A stretch of 40,705 nt of DNA from Acidobacteriaceae bacterium (GCA_030038435.1 JASHOY010000406.1:1-40705), one strand, 5' to 3'; counted from the first letter of the stretch, positions 7,411 to 17,003 are shown. The notes: a model not told the origin generated them from the letters alone. Made by a program: numbers and translations.

Positions 7411-7808
7411 GCATTCCTCTTTTCGAATTTGTCGAGCATCTCGCGGATTTCGGCCAGTTCCGACGCGGAGATGGGCTGCGAACTCAGCGCGCCGAGGACC
7501 AGGTTTTTCGCCGAACCGTCGAAGGCGCGTTCGAGGAGATTGCGGGTGAGCTGCAACTGGGTCTGTTCCCGGGGCAGCCGCGCCTCGTAAACGTGAGACC
7601 GGAAGCGCTCGCTGCGCTTGAGCAGGCCCTTTTCGGTCATCACCTGCATCTGCTTGAGAGCCGTGGTATAGCCGGTTCCCCTGCTGCGCAGGGCGGTGTG
7701 GACTTCGCGCACGGTGCTGGGGCCGCGGCTCCAGAGGATCTGGAGGATGGCCAATTCGGCTTCGGTGGGGGCCGGGAACCTGGTGGCGGATTTCGCTGGT
7801 CGGGCCAT
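7407..7808 (-). CDS. BlaI/MecI/CopY-family transcriptional repressor
   Basis: The 133-residue product (from MARPAKSATRF) has the winged helix of the BlaI family: PTEAELAILQILWSRGPSTVREVH, then YTTALKQMQVMTEKGLL, ending in a C-terminal dimerisation helix. Such proteins bind dyad operators as dimers and are inactivated through the partner M56 peptidase, here the next gene, whose start overlaps this stop codon. The ATG at 7808 has no ribosome-binding site. A TTGACA -35 (7844-7839) and a TACCCT -10 (7821-7816) with 17-bp spacing put transcription start within about 1-2 nt of that ATG, so the mRNA may be leaderless. A TTG farther upstream at 7844 falls inside the promoter and is rejected as start. 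Two palindromic sites cover the promoter, which suggests autoregulation. Confidence 0.9.
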   Translation of the reverse strand: MARPAKSATRFPAPTEAELAILQILWSRGPSTVREVHTALRSRGTGYTTALKQMQVMTEKGLLKRSERFRSHVYEARLPREQTQLQLTRNLLERAFDGSAKNLVLGALSSQPISASELAEIREMLDKFEKRNA

Positions 7809-7815
7809 GGAAGAG

Positions 7816-7858
7816 AGGGTATTACGACATTTATCGTATGTCAACGATAATTTTCGTA
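7816..7858 (-). promoter_or_regulatory. BlaI-type promoter with two tandem operators
   Basis: Two 16-bp imperfect dyads of the form ACGA(N6)TCGT lie at 7823-7838 and 7843-7858, exactly 20 bp apart, so two bound dimers would sit on the same DNA face. The -35 hexamer TTGACA (7844-7839) lies between and partly inside them; the -10 is TACCCT at 7821-7816. The arrangement fits repression of the BlaI/M56 operon by its own product. The divergent glycosidase gene starting at 8025 could also respond. Confidence 0.7.
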
Positions 7859-8024
7859 CATCGAAGAGGCGGCGGGAAGAATAGCGGGCGGGCTGCGGGC
7901 TGCACTTTATTCCCCAGCGCGGCGATGGGGCTGTTTTAAGATGCTAGGCGGACGGCGCGGCGGGATTTTGCCGTTGCGAGATGGAAAGCTGGCGCAGCCG
8001 TTGAGGTGCAAGGAGAAAGATGCG

Positions 8025-10379
8025 ATGGGTTTGTTTCCAGCAGGGCGCAAAAGCGGGATGGTTGGGGTACTGGCGGCGGTCTGCGCCATGAGCGCGCAGG
8101 CGCAGATGGTTTCGCCGTCGATGGACAAGCCGGGGGAGCCGTTTTCGTATTTCTCGAAGCCTACGGATGAGATTGGGATGATGTACGCGCCGGCGGCGAC
8201 GGAAGTGACGCCCGAAGGCTACCTGCGCACGGGGTGGGCGGAGCTGATGTTTTTCAGCGGGCCGGAGCTGACGCCAACCAGCGTACGCATACGCACACTG
8301 GAGGATGGGCGGCTGCCGATCCTGCATTACCAGTTCACGCGCGAGGGGATTGTTTACCGGTTCACGATCTTTGCGGCGACGCTGAGCGGCAAGCCGGAGG
8401 GGCCGCTGGTGAACCTGATCCGCGTGGAGATGCGGAATGAGGGGACGGAGACGACGCGGGCGATTTTCGCGACCGGGGTGCGCTATGACGCACCCAACGA
8501 CACGGATCAGCCGCATGGCGACAACCGCTTCACGCGGCCGGTGGAGGGGAGATTCCCCGGCGATTACCGGCAGCCGGGAGTACGGTTTGATCCCAACTGG
8601 GTGTACTCGTTCGGGGCGGATGCATTCATGCGCGATGGGCGCATGCTTTATAGCTTTCCGGCGGGCTACGCGACGCGGGGATGGACGCTGCATGGGCGGT
8701 ACAACTATCCGCAGGATGTTTCGAAGCCGGAGAAGCTGGATGTGGACCCGGTGGTGCCGGTGGGGATTGTGAGGTATTCGCGGCTGCTGAAGACGGGCGA
8801 GGAGTGGACGCTGGATTTCAAGATGCCGCTGGAGCCGACGGCGGACGCTGCAGAGCTCGCCCAGATTGCGCAGCTAGGCTTTGAGCAGGCGAAGGCGCAG
8901 ACGGCGGCGTTCTGGAATGGAATTTTGAACCGCGGAATGCAGGTGGAGCTGCCGGAGCGGAAGGCGGTGGACACGTATTACGCGAGCCTGGTTTATGACC
9001 TGATGGCGATCGATCATATCGGACCGAATTACATTCAGACGGTGAACAAGCTGCACTATCACGAGTTTTATTTACGGGACGGCGCGGACATTGTGCATGA
9101 CTACGACATTACGGGTTATCCGGGAATCGCCAGAGAGTGCCTGGACTTTTTTGCGACCAAGCAGTTGGCCAACGGGAATTTTCTTTCGCAGCCGCAGCAG
9201 TATGACGGCTGGGGTGAAGCGGTTTGGGCCTACGGGCAGCACTACCGGATTACGCACGACCGGGCATTTGCGGAGTGGGCGCTGCCGCAGATTGCGCGGG
9301 CCGTGGACTGGCTGAAGCAGGCGCGGGCGGCGGACCCGCTGCACATCATGCCGGCCAGCGATGTGCGCGATAACGAAAATGTTCCGGGACACATTACCGG
9401 GTATAACTTTCTGGCGCTGAGCGGGCTGAGGGTGGCGATTGCGATGGCGCGGGAGACGGGGCACGCCGAGCTGGCAGGGCAGTGGCAGGCGGAGTCCGAC
9501 GATTATCAGCGGGCGTTTTTCAAGGTGCTGGACGAGCGGACGGCGGAGGATGGAGGGTATATTCCGCCGGCGCTGGACGGGCAGAAGGGCGGATACGACT
9601 GGGGAAATCTGCTGTCGGTGGTGCCGGAGCCGATCCTGGACCCGCATGACCCGCGGGTAACGGCGACGCTGAAGGCGGTGCAGGCCAAATATGCGGAAGG
9701 GATCATGACCTATGCAGACGGGGAGTTTCTGCACCACTACCTGACCATCAAGAACACCATGACGGAGGTGATTCGCGGGGACCAGGAGCGGGCGATCGGG
9801 GAGTTTTACGGTCTGCTGCTGCACACCAGCTCGACGCAGGCGGGGTTTGAGTTTGCCATCCGGCCGTGGGGCGACCGGAATTTCGAGGATAATCTGGCGC
9901 CGCACGGGTGGTTCGCGGCGGAATACCGCAATTTGCTGCGGACCATGCTGGTGCGCGAGGATGGCGGCGAGTTGCACCTGCTTTCAGCGGTTTCTCCGGA
10001 CTGGATCGGGGAGGGTAAGACGATTGCGGTGCGGCAGGCGCCCACGGGTTTTGGAACGATTGCGTTTACGCTCGATCAGCCTTCGGATGAGGAGGCGGTG
10101 CTGAGGATTGAGGCTGAGTTCGGCACAGCGCCGCGAGAGTTGGTGGTGCATGTGCCGTGGTTCATGGATCTGGACACAGCGACTGCCGATGGAAAAACGG
10201 TGAATCCGACGCAGGGCACGCTGGTGTTGCAGCCCGGAACGCGGGTGGTACGAGTGAAGTGGCATCGCAGGGCAGACTCACCTTCACTGAGCTATGAGCA
10301 AGCGGTGAAGGGTTACGAAGCCGAATATGCGCAGCGCTATCAGGTGTTCATGCATGGCGACGACGCGGCGCAGCGATGA
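8025..10379 (+). CDS. Secreted six-hairpin glycosidase-like protein, family not assigned
   Basis: The 784-residue product begins at 8025, with AAGGAG 9 nt upstream. Residues 1-27 form a signal peptide (hydrophobic GMVGVLAAVCAMSAQAQ, cut after Ala-Gln-Ala), so it is exported. An N-terminal beta-rich half (to about residue 290) precedes a region of paired helices with Trp/Tyr/Asp-rich loops (FYLRDGADIVHDYDITGYPG, QYDGWGEAVWAYGQHY, GHITGYNFLALSGLRVA), typical of (alpha/alpha)6-barrel glycoside hydrolases such as GH15, GH63, GH78 and GH95. A C-terminal beta domain follows (LVVHVPWF to VVRVKWH). Conserved acidic residues in RDGAD and GWGEA are candidates for catalysis, but I cannot fix the family. 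It is divergent from the BlaI/M56 operon and likely acts on a plant or microbial polysaccharide. Confidence 0.75.
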   Translation: MGLFPAGRKSGMVGVLAAVCAMSAQAQMVSPSMDKPGEPFSYFSKPTDEIGMMYAPAATEVTPEGYLRTGWAELMFFSGPELTPTSVRIRTLEDGRLPILHYQFTREGIVYRFTIFAATLSGKPEGPLVNLIRVEMRNEGTETTRAIFATGVRYDAPNDTDQPHGDNRFTRPVEGRFPGDYRQPGVRFDPNWVYSFGADAFMRDGRMLYSFPAGYATRGWTLHGRYNYPQDVSKPEKLDVDPVVPVGIVRYSRLLKTGEEWTLDFKMPLEPTADAAELAQIAQLGFEQAKAQTAAFWNGILNRGMQVELPERKAVDTYYASLVYDLMAIDHIGPNYIQTVNKLHYHEFYLRDGADIVHDYDITGYPGIARECLDFFATKQLANGNFLSQPQQYDGWGEAVWAYGQHYRITHDRAFAEWALPQIARAVDWLKQARAADPLHIMPASDVRDNENVPGHITGYNFLALSGLRVAIAMARETGHAELAGQWQAESDDYQRAFFKVLDERTAEDGGYIPPALDGQKGGYDWGNLLSVVPEPILDPHDPRVTATLKAVQAKYAEGIMTYADGEFLHHYLTIKNTMTEVIRGDQERAIGEFYGLLLHTSSTQAGFEFAIRPWGDRNFEDNLAPHGWFAAEYRNLLRTMLVREDGGELHLLSAVSPDWIGEGKTIAVRQAPTGFGTIAFTLDQPSDEEAVLRIEAEFGTAPRELVVHVPWFMDLDTATADGKTVNPTQGTLVLQPGTRVVRVKWHRRADSPSLSYEQAVKGYEAEYAQRYQVFMHGDDAAQR

Positions 10380-10448
10380 TGGCGCCTTTAGCGAAACGAA
10401 CGGGTTGCTGCACTGGGCGGATTTGCCCGGAAAACCTGAATTGCTTTT

Positions 10449-10895
10449 CTATACGCTCACGGGTTTAAGGCTCTGGGAGACCCAGGCGAGCAGGTCTTTG
10501 GGGTGAACGGGCTTGCTGAGCAGGGTGAAATGGTGTCCTGCCTGGTTTGCGGAAGCGAGCAGATCGGTGGTGCTGGCCTGACCGGAGAAGAGCAGGGTCT
10601 TGCAGTCGGGGAAAATGCGCTTGATCTGGATGGCCAGTTCGATCCCGTTCATGCCGGGGAGCACGACGTCCGTAATAAGCATTTCAGGAGGCTTGAGCAG
10701 CGCGGTTTCCAAAGCGCCGGCGCCATCGTAGGCGGCCACGGCGTTGTATCCGCTGCGGGAGAGGATCTCCGTGAGGGTGTCTGCGATAACGGATTCGTCG
10801 TCCACGATCAGAACTGTCGGCCGGTAATCAGTTTTTGCGGGCGGTTCTGATTTGTCGATAGACACGACAGCGGTCTTTCGTGTGCGGTTCATCAT
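10449..10895 (-). CDS. Single-domain CheY-like response regulator
   Basis: The 148-residue product is a receiver domain with a 25-residue N-terminal extension and no output domain. Acid pocket D32-D33-E34 (LIVDDE), phosphoacceptor Asp76 (LITDVVLPGMNG), switch Ser104 (LLFSG) and Lys128 (LLSKPV) are all present, so it should be phosphorylated by a histidine kinase. No kinase gene is nearby, so its partner is elsewhere. The ATG at 10895 has AGAGGT 6 nt upstream; the next ATG (10892) is also possible. Without an output domain it may act by protein contact or as a phosphorelay intermediate. It converges on the glycosidase gene, from which it is separated by 69 nt. Confidence 0.9.
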   Translation of the reverse strand: MMNRTRKTAVVSIDKSEPPAKTDYRPTVLIVDDESVIADTLTEILSRSGYNAVAAYDGAGALETALLKPPEMLITDVVLPGMNGIELAIQIKRIFPDCKTLLFSGQASTTDLLASANQAGHHFTLLSKPVHPKDLLAWVSQSLKPVSV

Positions 10896-11141
10896 CAGTT
10901 TACCTCTGCATTCACCCTAGCAGGCTTTGTACCATACGGGCTGATTCTTTGGAATGTGAGTTTATCTATAAAGGTTTTACGGTTGCGCGAGATTTTGGTG
11001 AAATTTTCGCAGTTACCAGGAGGGGAGATTGGTGACGTTTTTACACGATCCGGGAAAGAATTACCGGGAAGGGACGGATACGCAAAGTTACGTATACGGG
11101 ACGCAGATTTCCTGCATCAGACGCCATTGAGGAGGTAAGCG

Positions 11142-11438
11142 ATGGCTCACGACCACGCCGCGGATTCCGCCGCGCAGGATGGATTTCAAGCCATTCTTCA
11201 GAATGACGTGCCGAAAGGGCGCGAAGGAAAGCACAAGCGGATCGTGACGAAATTGCTGAACGAAATCGAGGGGTTGTCGCCGGGGACCGCGCTGAAGGTC
11301 CCGATCTCGGCGCTGCCGGACCGGAAAGAAAACATCCGCGCTGCCCTGAACCGCGCCACGCGGCAACGGGGCCTGCAGGTGGCCACGTCGAGCGACGCCG
11401 GGCATCTCTACATCTGGAAGATTGCCGGCAAATCCTGA
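11142..11438 (+). CDS. Small charged protein of unknown function
   Basis: The 98-residue product starts at 11142 behind a strong GAGGAGGT site 5 nt upstream, so translation is well supported. It is soluble, with no signal peptide or membrane segment. The first 20 residues are Ala/Asp/His-rich; the rest is basic and predicted mostly helical (KHKRIVTKLLNEIEGL, then ENIRAALNRATRQRGL) and ends in a short beta-like stretch (HLYIWKIAGKS). The Lys/Arg content and the helix-loop-helix arrangement in the C-terminal half suggest nucleic-acid binding, but no known domain is recognised. It lies 23 nt upstream of the Hsp15-like gene on the same strand, so the two may be co-transcribed. Confidence 0.75.
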   Translation: MAHDHAADSAAQDGFQAILQNDVPKGREGKHKRIVTKLLNEIEGLSPGTALKVPISALPDRKENIRAALNRATRQRGLQVATSSDAGHLYIWKIAGKS

Positions 11439-11461
11439 TAGGATCGGCCTGGGATTGGGGC

Positions 11462-11842
11462 ATGATTCCGGTTCGCATGGACAAATGGCTGTGGGCCGCG
11501 CGCTTTTTCAAGACCCGGGCGCTGGCAGCCCGGGCTTGTGAATTGGGCAGGATTCACTCGAATGGCATTGAGGCGAAGCCGGCGCGCGAAGTGCGCCTGG
11601 GAGACAAGCTGCAGATAAGAAACGAGGCGGGAGAGTTCCAGATTGAGGTTCTGGAGTTGAGCGCGATGCGCGGGCCGGCGGCAGTGGCGCAGAAACTGTA
11701 CCGCGAGAGCGAAGCGAGCCGGGAAGCGCGAATGAGGGCCGCCGAGGAGGCGCGAGCGTCGCGAGTGTTTACCCCGGCTCCGGCGGGCAGGCCGAGCAAG
11801 CGCGACCGGCGCCGGATCATCCGCTTCAGAGGCGAAGTTTGA
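11462..11842 (+). CDS. hslR: Hsp15-like S4-domain RNA-binding protein
   Basis: The 126-residue product carries an S4 RNA-binding domain at residues 6-65 (MDKWLWAARFFKTRALAARAC, GRIHSNG, KPAREVRLGDKLQI), as in Hsp15. In E. coli Hsp15 binds free 50S subunits carrying a stalled nascent chain and helps recycle them. The C-terminal third is rich in Arg, Lys, Ala and Glu (residues about 85-126), as in Hsp15 and related S4 proteins. The start at 11462 is the first ATG; Met6 at 11477 aligns with the usual N-terminus of the family and is a real alternative, since neither has a strong ribosome-binding site. Confidence 0.87.
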   Translation: MIPVRMDKWLWAARFFKTRALAARACELGRIHSNGIEAKPAREVRLGDKLQIRNEAGEFQIEVLELSAMRGPAAVAQKLYRESEASREARMRAAEEARASRVFTPAPAGRPSKRDRRRIIRFRGEV

Positions 11843-12123
11843 GGCGAGAGCAGAGGCTCGCGCGGTTCACCTGGCTCTTGGGAGCTCGCCCTGGGGTTCT
11901 TAGCGCCTTCCATAATCTCGATAGCGGATTGAAAGCCGCGACCTGATTTCCGAACAACGTCGCAGTGGAATTCTCCGCCAATTTAAATACCATTTTCCCG
12001 AGGCAGAAGTCCGCGTTTCAGAATGGTTCCCAAACTCTGCTGCCACATGGAATTGCCACCTCAAAATCCAAGGTGTTAGCCTCAACTTTGGATTGCACAG
12101 GAAAGGGACTCCCTGAAAAAGTC

Positions 12124-13524
12124 ATGCAGAGTGAATATAACGGGCTTGGCCTGCCGTCGAACGGCGAACCGATTGCGTACCGCAACGGGCAGTTTGAGGT
12201 GCCCGATCATCCCATCATTCCATTCATTGAAGGCGACGGCACCGGCCGCGACATCTGGAAGGCTTCGCAGCGCGTTTTCGACGGGGCGGTCGAGAAGGCC
12301 TACGGAGGGAAACGCGCGATTCGCTGGTTTGAAGTGTTTGCCGGCGAGAAAGCCTACAGAAAGTTCAACACCTGGCTGCCCGACGACACGGTGGCGGCGG
12401 CGCGCGAGCTGCGGGTGTCAATCAAAGGGCCGCTGACTACGCCGGTGGGCGGAGGCATACGCTCGTTAAATGTAGCGCTGCGGCAGATACTGGATCTGTA
12501 TGCGTGCGTGCGGCCGGTGAAGTATTACCAGGGTGTGCCCAGCCCGGTAAAGCATCCGGAGCAGGTGAACATCGTTATCTTCCGCGAGAATACGGAGGAT
12601 GTTTATTCGGGAATTGAGTTCAAGCAGGGGACGCCGGATGCGGCAAAGCTCATCAGCTTCCTCAACGACGAGATGCTGAAGGGCGGCAAGAAGAAGGTCC
12701 GTCTGGACTCGGGCGTGGGGATCAAGCCGATCTCGATCTTCGGGACCAAGCGGCTGGTGCGGCGCGCGATAAACCATGCGCTGGAGACCGGGCGCAAGAC
12801 GGTGACGCTGGTACACAAAGGAAACATTCAGAAGTTTACCGAGGGGGCATTCCGCGAATGGGGGTACGAGGTCGCGGCGCAGGAATTTCGCGAGCAGACA
12901 GTAACCGAGCGCGAGAGCTGGATTCTCGGCAACGTGGAGGCCAATCCGGGGATCTCGGTTGAGGAAAATGCCATGCTCATCGAGCCGGGAATGGAGTTCG
13001 GCTCTCCGAGCTTTCAGGCCTCGGTTTGCGATGAGGTCAGGACAGTGCTCGACGCGATCGGCAAGTCGCACGGGAACGGAGCCTGGAAATCGAAGGTGCT
13101 GGTGAATGACCGCATCGCCGATTCGATTTTTCAGCAAATCATCATCCGGCCGGCGGATTACAGCGTGCTGGCCACGTCCAATCTGAATGGCGATTACATT
13201 TCCGACGCGGCGGCGGCCCAGGTGGGCGGGCTGGGCATCGCGCCGGGAGCGAATATCGGCGACGGTTACGCGGTCTTTGAAGCCACGCACGGCACGGCGC
13301 CGAAATACGCCGACAAGGATGTAATCAACCCCGGATCGGTGATACTTTCCGGCGTGATGATGCTGGAGTTCATCGGCTGGAAAGAGGCGGCGAAACTGAT
13401 CGAAACGGCGATGGAGAAGACCATTCTCGACAAGTTTGTGACCTATGACTTTGAGCGGCAGACGGCGGGAGCGACCAAAGTGGGGACGAGTGAGTTTGCT
13501 ACGCGGATCATCGCGAACATGTGA
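12124..13524 (+). CDS. icd: NADP-type isocitrate dehydrogenase, long form
   Basis: This enzyme oxidises isocitrate to 2-oxoglutarate and CO2 in the TCA cycle, normally with NADP+. The 466-residue product carries the family motifs: [14 protein letters not shown], substrate-binding [25 protein letters not shown], the [15 protein letters not shown] region, [17 protein letters not shown] and [20 protein letters not shown]. It is about 50 residues longer than E. coli Icd. The extra part (around residues 258-325, including VTERESWIL and HGNGAWKSK) matches what I recall of cyanobacterial Icd. The start at 12124 ([11 protein letters not shown]) follows family length. The frame stays open upstream to 11965, but those residues lack family likeness. 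The ribosome-binding site is poor (AGGAAAGGGA at long spacing). mdh follows after a repeat-filled 111-nt gap. Confidence 0.95.
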   Translation: MQSEYNGLGLPSNGEPIAYRNGQFEVPDHPIIPFIEGDGTGRDIWKASQRVFDGAVEKAYGGKRAIRWFEVFAGEKAYRKFNTWLPDDTVAAARELRVSIKGPLTTPVGGGIRSLNVALRQILDLYACVRPVKYYQGVPSPVKHPEQVNIVIFRENTEDVYSGIEFKQGTPDAAKLISFLNDEMLKGGKKKVRLDSGVGIKPISIFGTKRLVRRAINHALETGRKTVTLVHKGNIQKFTEGAFREWGYEVAAQEFREQTVTERESWILGNVEANPGISVEENAMLIEPGMEFGSPSFQASVCDEVRTVLDAIGKSHGNGAWKSKVLVNDRIADSIFQQIIIRPADYSVLATSNLNGDYISDAAAAQVGGLGIAPGANIGDGYAVFEATHGTAPKYADKDVINPGSVILSGVMMLEFIGWKEAAKLIETAMEKTILDKFVTYDFERQTAGATKVGTSEFATRIIANM

Positions 13525-13591
13525 GCAGAGATCAGAGATCAGAGACGAGGGGTCAGGGGTCAGGGGTCAGAGAGCAGAGATCAGAGATCAG
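13524..13591 (+). repeat. Nested short direct repeats between icd and mdh
   Basis: A 19-mer (AGCAGAGATCAGAGATCAG) occurs exactly at 13524-13542 and 13573-13591, the first beginning on the last base of the icd stop codon. Between them GGGGTCA is repeated three times in tandem (13549-13569). The GATCAG/GGTCAG units resemble those inserted in uvrC at 1767-1827. Confidence 0.9.
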
Positions 13592-13608
13592 GTGATTGCT
13601 TGCTGTAA

Positions 13609-14562
<954 letters not shown>

Positions 14563-14571
14563 ACAAAGGAT

Positions 14572-14592
14572 CCCCTTACGCTTGCCAAGGGG
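14572..14592 (+). terminator. Weak hairpin after mdh
   Basis: CCCCTT (14572-14577) pairs with AAGGGG (14587-14592) over a 9-nt loop, 10 nt past the mdh stop. There is no immediate T-run (GGTTTTTGG comes about 20 nt later), so termination here is only a suggestion. Confidence 0.3.
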
Positions 14593-14823
14593 GAAATCTG
14601 CGACTCTGGTTTTTGGGGATCGACTGCATCGGCGTAGTTGCAGCTTCCGCCTTGGGTAAGTCGCAGTTGCTGATGAACGGGGGCAATGTGAGGCGATTGC
14701 GCGCCGCGCCGCTGCCGTGACGGAGCGACGGCGTTACACGGTACGTCATTTTTCCTGAGACGTTCCGGAGAAATCCGCTCATTGGCGCATGGGGTGGGCG
14801 CAAAACTATTCGAGGTGCTTTCC

Positions 14824-15246
14824 ATGAAAATCAGTGCTCGAAATGTTCTTCCAGGAACGGTGACAGAGATTAGCAAAGGCGCCGTAAACGCCGAAGTAGC
14901 CCTAACTCTTGGCGGCGGCGAAGTGGTGATTGCGATCATCACCAACGCCAGCGCCGACAGATTAGGTCTGCAGAAGGGGATGGCTGCGTTTGCGATCATC
15001 AAAGCATCCGACGTGATGGTGGCAAAAGGGATGGAGAAGGCAAGGATCAGCGCGCGCAATGTTCTGGCCGGGGAGATTGCAGAGTTGCACGAGGGCGCGG
15101 TGAATAGCGAGGTCGATTTCCGCTTGCCGGGCGGCACGGTGGTGGCTGCTTCCATCACCAAAGAGAGTGTACGCGCGCTTGAATTGAAGCCCGGCGATGC
15201 CGTCAGCGCGGTAATCAAAGCGTCGCACGTGATGGTGGGTGTCTGA
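14824..15246 (+). CDS. Di-Mop molybdate-binding protein (molbindin, ModG-like)
   Basis: The 140-residue product is two tandem Mop/TOBE domains, residues 1-67 and 73-140. Each starts with an ISARNVL-type motif (KISARNVLPGTV, RISARNVLAGEI) and includes a GAVN(A/S)EV segment, the hallmark of molybdopterin/oxyanion-binding Mop repeats. Such proteins are cytoplasmic and form rings that store or buffer molybdate or tungstate. The start at 14824 has GAGGTG 7 nt upstream; the in-frame codon at 14782 has no such site. It is the first gene of a four-gene cluster with the transporter, whose ATPase lacks its own TOBE/Mop domain. Confidence 0.92.
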   Translation: MKISARNVLPGTVTEISKGAVNAEVALTLGGGEVVIAIITNASADRLGLQKGMAAFAIIKASDVMVAKGMEKARISARNVLAGEIAELHEGAVNSEVDFRLPGGTVVAASITKESVRALELKPGDAVSAVIKASHVMVGV

Positions 15247-15270
15247 TCCCGGGTGGGCAGGAATTCAGGC

Positions 15271-16233
15271 ATGGGAAGAAACATGGTGCATCCGTCCGCA
15301 AGATTCACGAGGAGGCAATTTGCTGCTGCCGGCGGCCGGCTGACGCTTGCGGCAATCGGCGCTGTTTTTTTTCCCTTTGGGTCGCCGGCGGCCGAAGCGG
15401 CGGTACTGAATGTCGCTTATGCCGGTTCCATGGGCTCGGTGATGGAGGGTCCGCTGAAGGCCGCCGTGGGCAGCGATTTGCACCTGGAGATGCGAGGACG
15501 CGCGCAAGGTGCAAGCGCGCTGGCGCGGCTGATCGTCGGCGGGATTATCCGCCCGGACGTGTTCATTTCCGTCACCCCCGGTCCGATGATGACCGTACTC
15601 CGCGCCGGCAAAGCCAAATCCGCCGAACCCATAGCGCACACCGAGATGGTGATTGCCTATAGCCCGAAGAGCCGGTTGGCTGCGCAGTTTGAATTGGCAG
15701 CCAGGGGAAAAGCAGATTGGTGGAAGATCTTGGAACAACCGGGCTTGCGTTTTGGGCGCACCGATCCGGTTGCGGACCCGCAGGGGCGAAATATTATTTT
15801 CACCATGATGCTGGCGGCAAAGATGTATCAGCAGCCGGATCTGGTGGAAAAGACGCTCGGCGCAACCATGAACGAAAAGCAGATTTTCAGCGAGACGACG
15901 GTTCTGGCGCGGCTGCAGAGCGGTGAGCTTGACGCGTCCTCGGCTTATAGAATCCAGCCCGGTCCCTTCCACCTTCCCTATATCCCGTTGCCGCGGCAAG
16001 TCAATCTCAGCTCGCAGCGGGTGCGCGAAGATAATCCCAGCCTGAAGCTCAGCGTTGTCGGCAAGACATACTATCCCGAGCCGCTGATCTATTATGCGGC
16101 GGCTCTGAGCGATGCTTCGAATCCCCGGGGAGCTGCCGAATTCGTTCACTGGCTGAGGAGCGGCGCGGCACAAACGATTTTCAGGCGCTACGATTACGAT
16201 TCACCGGATAGCGCTTCGGCGCTGCAATCATGA
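15271..16233 (+). CDS. modA: Molybdate/tungstate ABC transporter substrate-binding protein (ModA/WtpA-like)
   Basis: The 320-residue product begins with a twin-arginine-type signal (FTRRQFAAAGG followed by a hydrophobic stretch and Ala-rich cleavage region near residue 45), so it is probably exported by Tat. The mature part starts VLNVAYAGSMGSVMEGPL and has the oxyanion-binding layout of the ModA/WtpA group: RPDVFISVTPGPMM, HTEMVIAYSPKS, WWKILEQPGLRFGRTDPVADPQG and a C-terminal PRGAAEFVHWL. The resemblance is greater to WtpA/tungstate-type proteins than to E. coli ModA. The start at 15271 has AGGA 8 nt upstream; 15283 is an alternative. The last 4 bp overlap the permease start (ATGA), so the two are translationally coupled. 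Confidence 0.85.
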   Translation: MGRNMVHPSARFTRRQFAAAGGRLTLAAIGAVFFPFGSPAAEAAVLNVAYAGSMGSVMEGPLKAAVGSDLHLEMRGRAQGASALARLIVGGIIRPDVFISVTPGPMMTVLRAGKAKSAEPIAHTEMVIAYSPKSRLAAQFELAARGKADWWKILEQPGLRFGRTDPVADPQGRNIIFTMMLAAKMYQQPDLVEKTLGATMNEKQIFSETTVLARLQSGELDASSAYRIQPGPFHLPYIPLPRQVNLSSQRVREDNPSLKLSVVGKTYYPEPLIYYAAALSDASNPRGAAEFVHWLRSGAAQTIFRRYDYDSPDSASALQS

Positions 16234-17003
16234 TCGCCAGCCGCCACTGGATCGCGCGCATGGGAGCGACAGCGTTTGCGCTGGCGCTGCTCTACCCGTT
16301 TTCAGCGCTTTTCGCCCACATCGGCACCTGGCAATGGGATGCGCAAGTGCGCGGCCCGGCGCTGTCTTCTGTGCGCGTTTCCCTGCTGCTCACCGCAGTT
16401 GCGATGCTGATCGTGGTGGCCATCGGCACGCCCATGGCCGCCTACATTGCGCAGTGCAATATGAAAGAGCGACTTTTCTGGCAAGCGGTTCTGCTCATCC
16501 CCATTCTGCTGCCGCCTCTCGCGCTGGGCATTCTTTTCACATTGGCCTTTGGCCCTTACGGCAGCGTGGGAAGACTGCTGAATGAGTGGGGAGTGGTCCT
16601 GACCAACAGCGCCACCGCTTTCGTGGCCACGCAGGTGTATGTTGCCATGGGCTATTTTGTTCTGGGCGCAGTCGCGGCCCTGGACGCTGTACCCCCGATT
16701 CTCAGAAAGCAGGCCGCTTTGCTGGGGCTCACTCCTGTAAAGGTCTTTTTCAGAGTGACGCTGCCTTTGGCGCGCCTTGGCCTCGCCGTGGCGCTGAGCA
16801 TCGCCTGGGTTCGCGCGGTGGGCGAATTCGGCGCAGTGGTGGTCACCGCGTATTATCCTTCAGGCATGCCGGTGCAGCTCTGGGTGGATTTACAGAGTTT
16901 TGGCTTACCCGCGGTGATGCCGCTGCTGGTAGTGTTTCTTGCCGTGGCTTTGCCGCTTCCGTGGTTGGCGCACGTCCTGGCGCAACGTCGAAGCCATGCT
17001 TAA
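16230..17003 (+). CDS. modB: Molybdate/tungstate ABC transporter permease (ModB-like)
   Basis: The 257-residue inner-membrane protein has about six hydrophobic helices and the cytoplasmic EAA-type loop that contacts the ATPase (LRKQAALLGLTPVKVFFRV, residues about 160-180). GEFGAVVVT near residue 200 is the conserved segment of ModB/CysT/WtpB permeases. The start ATG at 16230 overlaps the binding-protein stop by 4 bp. The end overlaps the ATPase start by 8 bp. Tight coupling and gene order binding protein, permease, ATPase support a complete importer. Confidence 0.9.
   Translation: MIASRHWIARMGATAFALALLYPFSALFAHIGTWQWDAQVRGPALSSVRVSLLLTAVAMLIVVAIGTPMAAYIAQCNMKERLFWQAVLLIPILLPPLALGILFTLAFGPYGSVGRLLNEWGVVLTNSATAFVATQVYVAMGYFVLGAVAALDAVPPILRKQAALLGLTPVKVFFRVTLPLARLGLAVALSIAWVRAVGEFGAVVVTAYYPSGMPVQLWVDLQSFGLPAVMPLLVVFLAVALPLPWLAHVLAQRRSHA

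Noticed and set aside
11965-12123. In-frame upstream extension of icd
   Set aside because: About 53 residues without family likeness; the usual Icd N-terminus begins near Met at 12124.
14563-14823. Possible molybdenum-cofactor riboswitch before the di-Mop gene
   Set aside because: I could not match the conserved Moco-RNA elements; only a weak hairpin is seen.
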